Positions 33,420 through 43,477 of a stretch of DNA of 64,000 bases are shown here, piece by piece (position 1 is the stretch's first letter; the number at the start of each line of letters is the position of its first letter). Source of the DNA: Ypsolopha sequella. Lineage: Eukaryota; Arthropoda; Insecta; Lepidoptera; Ypsolophidae. The notes beneath the pieces were generated by a model. It searched no databases and was not told the origin of the DNA. It saw nothing but the letters and a program-made list of their open reading frames with translations. The stretch lies in assembly GCA_934047225.1 (NCBI GenBank), contig OW203989.1, forward strand, positions 7,911,977-7,975,976, read 5' to 3'. A program made the position numbers and the translations under genes.

Positions 33420-34306
33420 CCAAGAATCTTAACCAATTGGTTGACATCACCTTCGTGAAACACAAAGAGAAACGGAACGTTTTCAGGCAGAAAATATGAG
33501 CAACTTTTGTTGTTATCTACACCAGACGAGGCAGAAAATATTTTTGTAAAAAGTCTGCAAAGTTTCCTCTTATCGCTCACACTTTGCTCCCACAATGGTG
33601 GGGGTAATATAAAACGAGCTGGCAATTGTGATTTATCGTCAGTCTCGAAGCGACTGTTGTGGGCGTCGTATCTCCCAGATAAAGCACTGTGAAACATCTC
33701 TCAAACTTTCCTTTCATACGTATTGCATCGCTGCGTCATACGAAATGCATTTCCTTGCCTATGATTTATGGTTTGTTTGCTCAATTTCAAAGTACCTTTA
33801 AAGGTGACAGATTGTTCAGATCGTATCTGTTAGATATATGAATGAATTACAGACTTTAATGTTTATTTAAGTGTGGCAAGGCAATTATAAAACCAATCTA
33901 TATCCTGTCAACACGCACTAATTTGAATAAGACCTATTAAGTGTAAACATTACACCTTTTAAGTTACCTCTGAGTAAACACACCTAATGACCCCTTACCT
34001 AACTTTTGACGTTTGCTTGGGAATCGGGTGACCTCCATTGATAAAACAAAAGGAAGAAGGATACGGTACTTACTACGTTCTCATATCAAAAACTGAAAAA
34101 TGGGCCTGCTGTATGAACAAGCGCCACCGAACGACAGATAGAGCGACGAGCTTCGACATTAGCGCGGACGAGACAAGCGAATCAAAGGACGTGCGGGAAG
34201 CTGGTACCCTATCTTTCTACTTTTGTTTTTATCTACGATGACCGCTCGAAAGAGAAGATCAAAAAAATAATCTTCTATCTATCTATAATAAAGTAGTAAA
34301 AATATC
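33420..34306. other. Unique stretch
   Basis: Both strands are open around 33507-33692, and the minus frame extends over 93 codons; neither has a recognisable motif. I make no coding call. Confidence 0.3.
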
Positions 34307-34672
34307 GTAACAGGTGGTAGAGCTGCTACCGGGCTCGACTATGTAGGTACCACCATCTTACCTGGAGACCCCCAAGGAGAAGTAATTCGGGGGAGAGTAA
34401 GAGGACAGCTCACAGGCAAAAAACCAGGAGGCCCACCATGCCTGGGACCGATGGATGGCGGTATATCTATTCCTAATAGCCGGGCCTTATATGGAACAGA
34501 CTGGTGAAGGGCAGCGGCGTCACTGGTGTGAGGGTTCCGGCACCGCGCTCACCAACCCGCCTGCCCAGCGTGTGTAAGTATGGGCAATTCTTCCAGGATC
34601 ACCGCCGGGAGTGGCAAAGTCCTGGAAAGGCTTATGTTCAGCAGTGGACGAACTAGACTGATGGATGGATGG
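34307..34672 (+). repeat. Retroelement 3' fragment with (GATG)n tail, copy 3
   Basis: It starts GTAACAGGTGGTAGAGCTGC and ends GTTCAGCAGTGGACGAAC, GACTGATGGATGGATGG. It is the opposite-strand homologue of 3183-3550 and 3726-4079. Confidence 0.65.
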
Positions 34673-34903
34673 AAAAAAATCGTGTAGGGTGTGTGAAAAG
34701 CTTGTGTCAAAATGAAATAGTACTTTGCTGGCGCATGCCCTCTTTGGAGGTTTTTCAGAATATCAATTATTTCCCTATGTATTTAACACTTCAGCTTAGT
34801 AACAAACTCTCTGAGAAGTTCACACTTGTGTCTAACCAAGTAAATTCCATACTAATGTAATGACACTGCGAGCGCTAAGTTCGCGCTTAATATTTTCAAA
34901 GTA

Positions 34904-35073
34904 TAATTGTGTTCGATTCGGTGTAGCACATCTTAACTTATTTGACAGGACTAAACTTAATTGAAGCATTTTGTCCCTATCTTTTCGATAAAGAAAGGAA
35001 AAGACAGGACGCTTAAAACAAGGTTAGTCCTGTGAAATAAATTAAGTCGTGTTACACCGAATCGACACAATTA
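34904..35073. mobile_element. Palindromic MITE, AATTGTGT...ACACAATT ends
   Basis: AATTGTGTTCGATTCGGTGT is mirrored by ACACCGAATCGACACAATT. Further in, TATTTGACAGGACTAA pairs with TTAGTCCTGTGAAATA. It is about 170 bp and abuts family X copy 3. Confidence 0.7.
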
Positions 35074-35330
35074 ATATCAACATTTTATTTTGAGAAATTA
35101 GCAAAACGTGTTGTCCATCCGTTATTCCGATCGCTTGCTAAGCCTCCAGTATGACGTTACCTACTTATTAATACTATATTTTAATAACAAACTTAAAATG
35201 TCGTCGTATATTTAAGAATAAATATTAAGTTAAATTTTTATTTAAGTACAGTGTAATACTTTACCTAGGATAATCTTAATATAAGAACATTATGTATCAA
35301 AATTACGCAAATAAAATGTTCTATTCAATA
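35074..35330 (+). repeat. Family X repeat, long copy 2
   Basis: It has the same ordered blocks as 22195-22428: TCAACATTTTATTTTGAG, GCCTCCAGTATGACGTTACC, ACTTAAAATGTCGTCGTATA and TATAAGAACATTATGTATCA. Confidence 0.65.
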
Positions 35331-35365
35331 GATAATATAATAATAATATTCTAATATATCATGTT

Positions 35366-36046
35366 TTTTGGATTCCGTACCCGAAGGGTGCCAAATGGGG
35401 CCCTATTACTAAGGGTGTAAAGCTTCAGCAGTAATAGGTAGCCATTTGTATTTTTTATAGAATACGTGTTACTAGAACATCCCTGCTCGCTAAAGCACCA
35501 GAGTGTGATGTGTTTGTAGATGGGATAGGATGTGTGATGAGTGTGTGTAAGAGAATGCTAGAAGAAAGTTTGTAAGTTAGTGCTTAAAATAAAATTATGT
35601 ATACATACAATATTGTAACGATTTGGTCTGTAATTACTGTAATGTTATAATATTTTGAATAATAAAAAAATAAAAAAATAAAATAATAATAATAAAGAAT
35701 TGAAAAAAAAAACTGAATTCCCAATACAAAAACCCTCGAAAAAGTAGCATTTTTGACGTTATTTGTTTTAGCTGTATCCAAATTCGGTCAGATTGTAGAA
35801 CATGCTCTAAAGTAAAACAACAAAATATAATACATATTTGGGTTCCGTGCGCAGAGTGTGCCGAAATGTTTGTCAGGCGCTACTATTTTAGCGGCTTGTT
35901 TTTTGTCGCCTTGATGTTGCTACTTCCTATGGCATTGTATATTGTTATTATTTCCTATAATGTTTTTACGGTTCAGTACCCGTATTGTGTGGTGCTACGG
36001 AACCCTTTGTGCGCGTGTCCGATGCGCACTTGGCCAAATTATTTTA
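35366..36046 (+). repeat. GGGTTCCGTA composite repeat, long copy
   Basis: It opens TGGATTCCGTACCCGAAGGG and CCCTATTACTAAGGGTGTA. After AT-rich sequence it gives GGGTTCCGTGCGCAGAGTG, TTTGTCAGGCGCTACTATTT, TTTGTCGCCTTGATGTTGCT and CGCACTTGGCCAAATT. It is colinear in blocks with 43478-43952, with about 200 bp of extra sequence near 35500-35700. A short frame inside is not a gene. Confidence 0.6.
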
Positions 36047-36239
36047 CTTAATGAAATCTCGGATTAAGCCTAAAGTATAGAGTAAAGGTTCTATTAGTGC
36101 TGGTCCGACGTTTCCGTCTTAGTAAACTGTTGAATAATTTGCGACTTACGATATGAACATTGGCACCTTAAGCCGCCTCTGTGGTTCTTATTCACTAAGA
36201 GGTTTTATTTAAATATGATATAATATAGATAATAGATCT

Positions 36240-36663
36240 TTAAGGCAATATGCGAAAAAAATACGGGTGTTTCTTTTCTGTGTATTTCATGAAATAAATG
36301 GAAAATTTTAATACATTTCAGATATATGCATTTTGACTATATAGTCTAGGGTTTTGAAATTGGAAAACATGTTTGGATAAATTTTCCTCGATAGAAATAA
36401 TTGTTGAAATGAGGTCTTCAAACACACTTTTTCTCCTCGTTTGACGAATAGGAACCATATACAGAACTCAAACATATTTTATCAGGTGTGTTTCAACAAT
36501 ATCTAGAGATTTGATATTTGAAATTTTCCTAGCTATTTTAGTTTTTTTCATAAAAATATAAAACCAACTTTTTTCCCTTTTGCTCTGAATACGCCCTTCT
36601 CGCACTGCACGATTTTTCGCTTGGAGTGACAGTGACAAAAATAAAATTCGCATAGCCTCTTAA
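36240..36663 (-). mobile_element. TTAA-flanked MITE, subfamily C, copy 2
   Basis: It runs from TTAAGGCAATATGCGAA to ATTCGCATAGCCTCTTAA, 424 bp, the inverted homologue of 32999-33419. Its right TTAA is also the first TTAA of an N1-type arm (36660-36722). Confidence 0.7.
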
Positions 36664-36722
36664 CGAAATAGATAACACAGCTAAGACTCACTATGATTTA
36701 TGCGAGAAAAACTCGACGTTTT
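36660..36722 (+). repeat. Single arm of the TTAACGAAATAG palindromic MITE
   Basis: TTAACGAAATAGATAACACA, GCTAAGACTCACTATGATTT and ATGCGAGAAAAACTCGACG match the left half of 50215-50354. The right half is missing. Confidence 0.65.
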
Positions 36723-37044
36723 AAAAACCACATTTCCATTAAAATCTTTTTTCTAAGTTCATAACATATAAAGAAAACAACTTTTGAACTTTACAAATGT
36801 GTATATCTAATTAGAATACGAAAATGGCACAACACACTCGCACAGCTATTGACCGCTAAAAGTTTGCGTAACCCAAGTACGAACGAGTAGGGTAAGTGCG
36901 CCAGTAATTACCCTCTTCATGGCACCTGCTACTTACGCAACATATATCACCCGCTACGGATATATCAAGATCTAGACAAGTTAATGTCTCGGGCCCGGGT
37001 AAATACGGGTACAAGTATAGTCTAAGCACAAAATAGATACTACC

Positions 37045-37222
37045 AGAAGGTCGACTCGATGACCGGAGCGAAAACAGACGCACACATGCATAGACGCGTA
37101 CGTATGATGATCTCGGCAGAATTTCGTATTGGCAATCGACCGACTTCATCCAAGATTGTCGTACGTACGCGTCTATGTGTGCGTGCGCCTGTTTTCGCTA
37201 GTTATGCGGAGTAAACCTTCTG
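37045..37222. mobile_element. GC-richer palindromic MITE
   Basis: Left AGCGAAAACAGACGCACACA and TAGACGCGTACGTA pair with TACGTACGCGTCTATGTGTG and GCGCCTGTTTTCGCT. The pairing extends outward to CAGAAGGT / CCTTCTG. The arms are about 65-70 bp with mismatches. Confidence 0.65.
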
Positions 37223-37445
37223 TAAGTGGTTATTTTGTGGTCTAAGCAAAAAGAAAAAAATATAGGGGGTTTGTTATAGGAAATGTGGAGTGTGGACTGT
37301 CACTAGAACAGTTAAACTCGTAATATCCTCTTTTTACTGACGATTTTATTCGCCGAACTTTGCGAATAAATACGCACGCTTTTTAGGGCATGCATGTTCC
37401 CTCATAGTGTTTTCCTTCAAAGTCAGCTAATTGTAGAGTAAGTTT
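37223..37445 (+). repeat. Fragment with GGCATGCATGTTCC...TGTTTTCCTTC block
   Basis: ACGCACGCTTTTTAGGGCAT, GCATGTTCCCTCATAGTG, TTTTCCTTCAAAG resembles 47250-47310 (ACACGCTTTTTAGAGCATGC, GGTTTCCTTACGATG, TTTTCAGTCACC). It is a dispersed repeat whose class I cannot name. Confidence 0.45.
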
Positions 37446-37941
37446 ACAAAATCTCAATATAAAATAAAATAAATTAATCCCCACAATATAAAATATAAAA
37501 GTGACAACTTTACAAGGTGTGATAAAATAACCTAAGAATACCTCTGAACTTGTCGATAATTGGGAACTTACCTGTAAAAGACAAATTAAAACAAATTAAT
37601 ATTTATGCAACAAATAAAAAGGAAGGCATATAAAAAAGGAGAACATATAGCAGGAAAGAGTGCTAAAAAAATTAACTCGATTTAGATACTTTATCTTGTG
37701 GCTTACAGTACTAATAAAAGCCAACCATGCAAGAAACACCAAATATTATCACAGACATTATGTACCGTGATATTGAGGTGTTGACTTTGAATAATTTAGC
37801 ATCGAAAATGTGTTATAAATTTATAATAGATCAGAATTTTTTTTTATTCACATTTTATCCTCAAGCTAATATTCCAGTGAGTTATAAATTATAATATAAT
37901 TGTCTCCTGTAAAATTATTTGGTCAATAATGCGATTTATAA

Positions 37942-38196
37942 TGCGGCTATTATCAAATAACTATCGATTGTCCTCAGTTGCTTGCCAAATTAAACTTTTA
38001 TGTTCCTAACCAATCAAGACGTGAAATCCCTACTTTCTCTCTTCCAGCCGCAGGTATATATACCAACTATAGGCATAATAGCTATCTGTGGCGAGCATGT
38101 AGCAACATAAATAATAATATTGAAGATGTTGATATATTTTCAATGTCTGTCCCTAGGGCGAGAACGATTTTCAGCTCAATGTTTTTTAATAAGTAA
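37942..38196 (+). pseudogene. LINE reverse-transcriptase ORF, C-terminal end
   Basis: A frame open from 37942 to the stop at 38194 gives about 84 residues: CPQLLAKLNFYVPNQSRRE, then FSLPAAGIYTNYRHNSYLW, RACSNINNN, and DVDIF. The order VP..xxR, F.LP, a short basic/aromatic spacer, nSpl.RA...N, D(v/l)DIF is typical of the extreme C-terminus of the reverse-transcriptase ORF of insect Jockey/CR1-type LINEs. The stop is followed by a 3'-UTR-like stretch ending in AATAAATAAATAAATCA at 38370-38388. No catalytic RT domain is present upstream, so this is a 5'-truncated dead insertion. The clade is inferred from memory of family C-termini. Confidence 0.55.
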
Positions 38197-38388
38197 TATT
38201 AAAAATGTCATTGGTGTGTGATATATAACATTTTTCTAAGTAATAAGTTGTTAACTTTTCATATATGTTTACATAACCCTTCACTAATAGTGGAAACTTT
38301 TAATTGACCTTTTTTTTAATCTAATCTAACATCCTGTTTTGTAACGAGTGCAGTTTGTTTTCCAAAATTGTAATAAATAAATAAATCA
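38197..38388 (+). repeat. LINE 3' untranslated region and tail
   Basis: It follows the ORF C-terminus directly and ends in the repeated AATAAATAAATAA tail. This completes the truncated LINE. Confidence 0.45.
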
Positions 38389-38401
38389 TACAATTTTTTG
38401 T

Positions 38402-38466
38402 ATATATAGGGAGGCCTATGTCCAGCAGTGGAAGAATACGGGCTGATGGATGGATGGATGGATGGA
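38402..38466 (+). repeat. Retroelement tail, GTCCAGCAGTGG + (GATG)n
   Basis: AGGCCTATGTCCAGCAGTGG, then GGGCTGATGGATGG continuing as a (GATG)n run. Only the last few tens of bases of the element are present. The microsatellite spans about 38445-38466. Confidence 0.6.
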
Positions 38467-39314
38467 AATACACGATAAACTGTAAAAACTAATAAAAATA
38501 TCATGATAAAAATCGTGTCACAAAACTTGTTAAAACCTAATGGAACGAAACAAGAGGTAAACGACATCGGGTAAAAGCCCATGCATTCGGAAGAGGATAG
38601 CAATTAATGGCGCATTTACCCTTTGCGACGCGACATGCAATTTTCAATGAAGCGAGCCGATGGCGTGCGGGGAACATTACAGGCCAAATGTAGTATCAGT
38701 TGTTTTGAACCTATATGGTATTATTTTAAAAATTTGTAATTATGATATTAAATAATAATGAAATTGCCGAAATTTTCGTACAAGTAAATTTATGAATTCA
38801 TAATTCCTGTAATTCAATAGATATTTTATTTGTTTTTGTTTGAAAGTCGATTTCAAGGTTTTACATGTACGTATTAAATTTTATTTTTATTTTCAGTTTG
38901 ATTATAAAAATTAAATCTTCAAAAATAATTCGTCCTAAATGCCATCCATTTCCATGATAAGATTCGTAATAACTTTTTACAGCTGGCTTTTTCCAAAATT
39001 AAATTAATGTTGCTGTTAGCTTAATATTGTTTCATTCATACACAAAAGAAACTACATAATTTGGATTTAAATTCCTTAAAAAAATGCTAAGTTTTTGGTT
39101 CTGAAAATTGAGTTTCCTTGAAATTCTCTATAGAAAACGGCAATTTCATATGTAAAGACCTAATATAAATTTAATGGTTCCTACATCTTAAAAGCTGGAA
39201 AGCTTATGCAATTCAGCATCCTGAGCACGAAATATGAACGTAATTAGATAATATTTAATTGTGTATTTTTTAATAGACAAAGATGTTTTTCGAATTCCAT
39301 CGAAGATGGAAGAT
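38467..39314. other. AT-rich stretch
   Basis: No gene or element recognised. Confidence 0.4.
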
Positions 39315-39435
39315 CAGGGGATGTAAAAAGGCCGACTTGTGTGAATCATAAAATTATTTGAAAGTAGGATAGAGTCAGAGTTTTAGAACAGAATCATAAT
39401 GTGATTCATGCAAAACGGGCTTTTTAGAAAACCTG
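39315..39435 (-). mobile_element. Palindromic MITE, GGTCCTCTAAAA family, copy 2
   Basis: Plus strand CAGGGGATGTAAAAAGGCCG to CGGGCTTTTTAGAAAACCTG, the reverse of 52403-52549 with substitutions. Confidence 0.6.
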
Positions 39436-40010
39436 AAATTATTTTCCACTCGCAATATCAGTCGCTTTGAATACAGCGTCCACGTAAAGTCGAGTGACTC
39501 AATCTTATCCAGTAAAACTATGAAATGTAAGGAATGCTTATAAAAAAAATACAAATCCGGAGAAAAACCCTTTTCAAAACACCCAAAATCTGGCTTTCCA
39601 ATTTTTCTACATGTATCAGAAAAGCCACCCAGATCAAAAAGGAGTGGGGCATTAAGCGTACCTGTCTTCTTCACCTATGCCACGGAGTATAGGTAAAAGG
39701 ATCTTAGGGTGTTGTAGCAATTTTGTTAGGTCGAACTGAGATATTTAGATGCAGCAACCCAAAGGTCGATAGGCCCTGCCCGACCCTCATGTGTCGCCAA
39801 CATTACTTACGTAAACGTAGATATAAACCGACGGACAGCAAACAAGAACGAATCGTAAAAATTAACGGTTATTGCTACATACGTCGAAGGGTTACAATAA
39901 CAGCACAAGTACAAACATTCATGAAAGTTACTTTTATCAGGATTATTGTAGACAGCATTTAAAATGTTCCACTAATACTACTAAACTTTTAGCTTTATTT
40001 ATTATTTAAT

Positions 40011-40549
40011 ACAAGAATTAGTCTTGGATTATCATAATAATGTGAAAAAAGGCATCGTTTACGAAAATGTACTGCAGAAACTCTATTCGTTCGAAAGTTT
40101 ATACAGGTCAAGGTAACTTTCAGAACGTAGAAAGTGAGCAGTTTCGCAGTCAGATTGTGAAAAACCCGCCTTTTTCTATTTAATCGGAACAAAACACTTA
40201 CTCAATATTTATTCAACAAAACCTTATTACCTATGTATGCTACCATCGCAAAGTTTCCATTGGTTTCTGTGAAGTAGAATTTCAACATATTTCAAATTCA
40301 AAATAAAGTAATAAAGTTGTGTTAAATAACCATTAAGTAAATTTTCAATTCTGTTTGTTTTGTTTCGTTTTCTGTTTCGTTTAATTAGAAAAAGGCGGGT
40401 TTTTAACAATCTGACTGCGAAACTGCTCACTTTCTACGAATGTGTGTTCTGAAAGTTACCTTGACCTGTATAAACTTTCAAACGAATAGAGTTTTTTCAT
40501 AAATGATGCCTTTTCCACATAATTATGATAATCCAAAATTAATTCTTAC
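40011..40549. mobile_element. Large foldback element with ~170-bp arms
   Basis: The left arm (AAGAATTAGTCTTGGATTAT, AGTTTATACAGGTCAAGGTA, GAGCAGTTTCGCAGTCAGAT, AACCCGCCTTTTTCTA) is mirrored at the right by TAGAAAAAGGCGGGTTTTTA, ATCTGACTGCGAAACTGCTC, TACCTTGACCTGTATAAACT and ATAATCCAAAATTAATTCTT. About 180 bp of loop lies between. The loop word CCTTATTACCTATGTAT is found reversed in the related element at 62650-62827. Confidence 0.8.
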
Positions 40550-40697
40550 CTCTTGAAAGTGTACGTTTTGCTCACCTAAATATAATCTCATTTTGCTATC
40601 TTTTTGCATTTCTTTATATGTAAATGTAATTTTCAGTTAAAGCATTTCTGTGTACGATAAAGGAAATTTAGGTACATACAATTCTTACAACTATAAA

Positions 40698-40811
40698 TTC
40701 GGTAATAATAGGAATTTATGAAAAATACAAAGGTTGTGTGCTTTGCTATAGCTAATAAATCAGTTACTATAAAAAATATACTGACATTTCACTGCAGGAG
40801 ACGTGTCCATT
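40698..40811 (+). repeat. Direct repeat, copy 1 (partner at 41516)
   Basis: TTCGGTAATAATAGGAAT through AATCAGTTACTATAAAAAAT to GACGTGTCCAT, about 90% like 41516-41630. Confidence 0.65.
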
Positions 40812-41515
40812 ATGTAGTGCCCTAAATTGATATACATAATGACACGGATAGAACGGTATAAAGGACATTATTCGAGCGGACACCAGCTAATACAGGACTT
40901 GGAGCATAACTCACGCATGACAGACCGATTAGCACAGCCCGGGTGGCGCAGTGCCATGGTACTGACAGTCTACATGACTGGGTCAAAGGAAGGTAAAGGA
41001 GGAACAGTATCCGTGAGATACCAAGGTTTCAAAGTATCAATATGATCCGGTACAGATTATGTAGGAGGTAGGATCATTACTAAATATTTTTTTGTCGTTG
41101 TTCAATTAACACTCCATACATTTAAATTTATGTGCAATATTTTACGAGTAATATGGTGTATTGCTTAAAGAAAAAAACCATTGAATTCTTATAAGTTCGT
41201 TCGAAAAGATGGTGTCTTTACATCTGTGTTTTCTGGCTAGTGATGTGAAAAGTTGTATGTGTCACACAAGAGCAAATTTATTCTGTTTCTTGTGCCTTTG
41301 AATCCTTCACCACGCTCAGGATTAAGAATCCTTCGCTTGCTCGGGGTTCAAAATCGGTACTCGCAACAAAAAAAATGTTTGCTCTCTTGTTGCACAAATA
41401 ACTATTTTCGATATCTCAAAAAATTAAGTCAAGTCAATATGGTAATCAAAGTGAGCTCTCGTGACGTCATTTGACACGATTTCATACTAAAGTGATAAAT
41501 ATCCCTATCGCTAAC

Positions 41516-41630
41516 TTCGGTAATAATAGGAATGTTTGAAAAATTCAAAATGTTTTGTGCTTTGCTATAACTAATTAATCAGTTACTATAAAAAATATAC
41601 TGATATTTGACTACGAGAGACGTGTTCATT
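41516..41630 (+). repeat. Direct repeat, copy 2
   Basis: Colinear with 40698-40811 in the same orientation. About 700 bp of non-repetitive DNA lies between the two. Confidence 0.65.
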
Positions 41631-41800
41631 GTAGGTACTTCTATGCCAGACTATGTCTGTTGTATACCGCCCAGAAACGGCAGTCCACCAAGGAGCATGT
41701 CTTAATTGATTAGACGCTGTCCCATGTTCACCAGAGCTTCTACTAGTTTCCAAACCGTTTACTTACGCTTACAGCTGCAAACGGCACCATTTACAAAGTA

Positions 41801-41995
41801 TTAGATATACATCTTGAATTAAAAACACTTGTACTTATAGTTTCACTTTTTCAGAGCTAGTGCCTGGAGTCATGTAAAATATTTTAATTAAGATCTTCCC
41901 TTGAAAATGGAGTAAAATCCGAAACCGGTTGGCAGTTAACATAAATAAAGTGAAACTATAAGTACAACTGTTTTTAATTCAAGATGTATATCTAA
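41801..41995. mobile_element. Palindromic MITE, TTAGATATACATCTTGAATT ends
   Basis: The end TTAGATATACATCTTGAATT is mirrored exactly by AATTCAAGATGTATATCTAA. The arms extend about 45 bp through ACTTATAGTTTCACTTT. The internal part (41854-41967) reappears at 45315-45428. The element directly abuts the large inverted repeat at 41995. Confidence 0.8.
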
Positions 41996-42616
41996 TCCCA
42001 TCAAAAACATAAAATGTACAAAAATGGCAAGTCTCGCAACGCAATCCTTCCACCGTAAAAAGCTGTGAGATCTTATGTAAAGCAAAGTCTGCTATTTTAG
42101 TTTTTACGGAAGCACCTTTTCATTTAAGTTAGTATGGGAGCACCTATTTAACAAATTTATCATTAATTGTTTCCTATTTAGTTACCTACCAACATTAAGT
42201 GACTGTATTAATATTAGTCATCTTTATTTCCTAATAAAATATAGTGACTTCGCAATCGCACAGCAACATATACAACATATCAGCTACCTAATACCAATTT
42301 ATTAGCGATTTGAGAAGATATTTTTACGCATCAGTGCTTTATTTGTGCTCTGCGATTGCAAAGTCACCATATTTTATTAGGAAATAAAGATGACTAATAT
42401 TAATACAGTCACTTAATGTTGGTAGGTAACTAAATAGGAAACAATTAATGATAAATTTGTTAAATAGGTGCTCCCATACTAACTTAAATGAAAAGGTGCT
42501 TCCGTAAAAACTAAAATAGCAGACTTTGCTTTACATAAGATCTCACAGCTTTTTACGGTGGAAGGATTGCGTTGCGAGACTTGCCATTTTTGTACATTTT
42601 ATGTTTTTGATGGGAT
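41995..42616. mobile_element. Young foldback element, 269-bp arms with two mismatches
   Basis: The arms 41995-42263 and 42348-42616 are complementary over their full length. I find only two differences, both close to the loop (ATAGTGACTTCGC against ATGGTGACTTTGC). The tips are ATCCCATCAAAAACATAAAA and its complement. The loop is about 84 bp. There is no open frame of interest. I could not find a clear target duplication: the left flank is the end of another palindrome and the right flank reads CTCATTTC. Confidence 0.9.
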
Positions 42617-42675
42617 CTCATTTCTTTTTGTAGGTAGTCCTCCTTTTTTTCTTTTCGGGTAATATTTCTTGCACG

Positions 42676-43163
42676 TCAGCTGCGGATTTTCTTAAAACCC
42701 ACTCCCTTTAACTGATCATTAGGACATACTCCTGAGAAACTAGTATCGGAAAGGAGTATTTCATAATGACCACCTAAGAAACTACCAGAGAATCGTAAAC
42801 GTTTCACTGGCATCCCAGGATCGCCACCAAATGATCCTCTCAAACGGCCATTTTCGTAAACCTCGAACGTAAATGGATACAAAGCGGTGGCTGCCATAAG
42901 TTCGGATACGGAACCGTAGGTGGTAGTTTTCATCATTGCTGTCTAGTACATGTGTCTCCATGCTCGTCACACGTATAAAGTTGCATTTCATCCCAATGCG
43001 CTACCACATACTCGACTACCGCAAATCTAATGTCATATGACGACTCAATGTTCCCATACATAGAGAATGACAAAGAATGGAACCAACATGAACCATCTCC
43101 AGGTATAGGGACAACTAGGTGTGGACAAGGATTTTCATTTATGTACAATATTTCAGGTTCCAT
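42676..43163 (-). pseudogene. OTU-type cysteine protease-like relic, frameshifted
   Basis: Two overlapping minus-strand frames make one OTU-like domain. The first (ATG at 43163, 76 codons) has PIPGDGSCWFHSLSFSMYGN at residues 19-38, the OTU active-site block with the Asp and nucleophile Cys (residue 26). It then runs DIRFAVVEYVVAHWDE and stops after CTRQQ. The second (86 codons, from 42936) has TTYGSVSELMAATALYPFTF, then VYENGRL, KRLRF and GGHYEILL, where the His (residue 57 of this frame) fits the catalytic His. The break at 42933-42936 is a frameshift, and the linker looks a few residues short. OTU domains deubiquitinate proteins in hosts. They also occur in transposable elements such as some Helitron-like (Helentron) and LINE elements, and the isolated domain here fits better with an element passenger. 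A possible 3' splice site (TTACAG) precedes the ATG. Other parts of the parent gene are not seen. Confidence 0.6.
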
Positions 43164-43477
43164 TGCAATATTAATTTTTACTGTAAGTTATTATTACTAT
43201 TATCCACAAATAGATGCAACAGGCAGGTTAAAATTTCTTTTGACCATGAAATGAAAGGCAGGCTTGTCAGTCTAAACCACAGAGTACATTATTATGTCTA
43301 AACCTCTCAGAATAATGAGCTAAACCTGGTTTTTTTTGAATGACACACGAGTACATAGACATTTCAATATACCTACATCATAGAGGATGCATATACAAAT
43401 AAAACAACATTAGCCGCTTTATTTTTCCTTTAATATATTTAAAGCTTTACTTGATAAATAACCTTTTACCTTGATTT

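Noticed and set aside
33416..33697. 93-codon minus-strand frame with the plus strand also open
   Set aside because: No motif, partly overlaps the end of a MITE, and both-strand openness fits chance.
38316..38603. 95-codon minus-strand frame
   Set aside because: It contains the reversed retroelement tail (PSIHPSISPYSSTAG from the GATG repeat) and is a passenger of it.
42782..42991. Separate 69-codon frame overlapping the OTU relic
   Set aside because: It is the third frame across the frameshift region; the OTU motifs lie in the other two frames.
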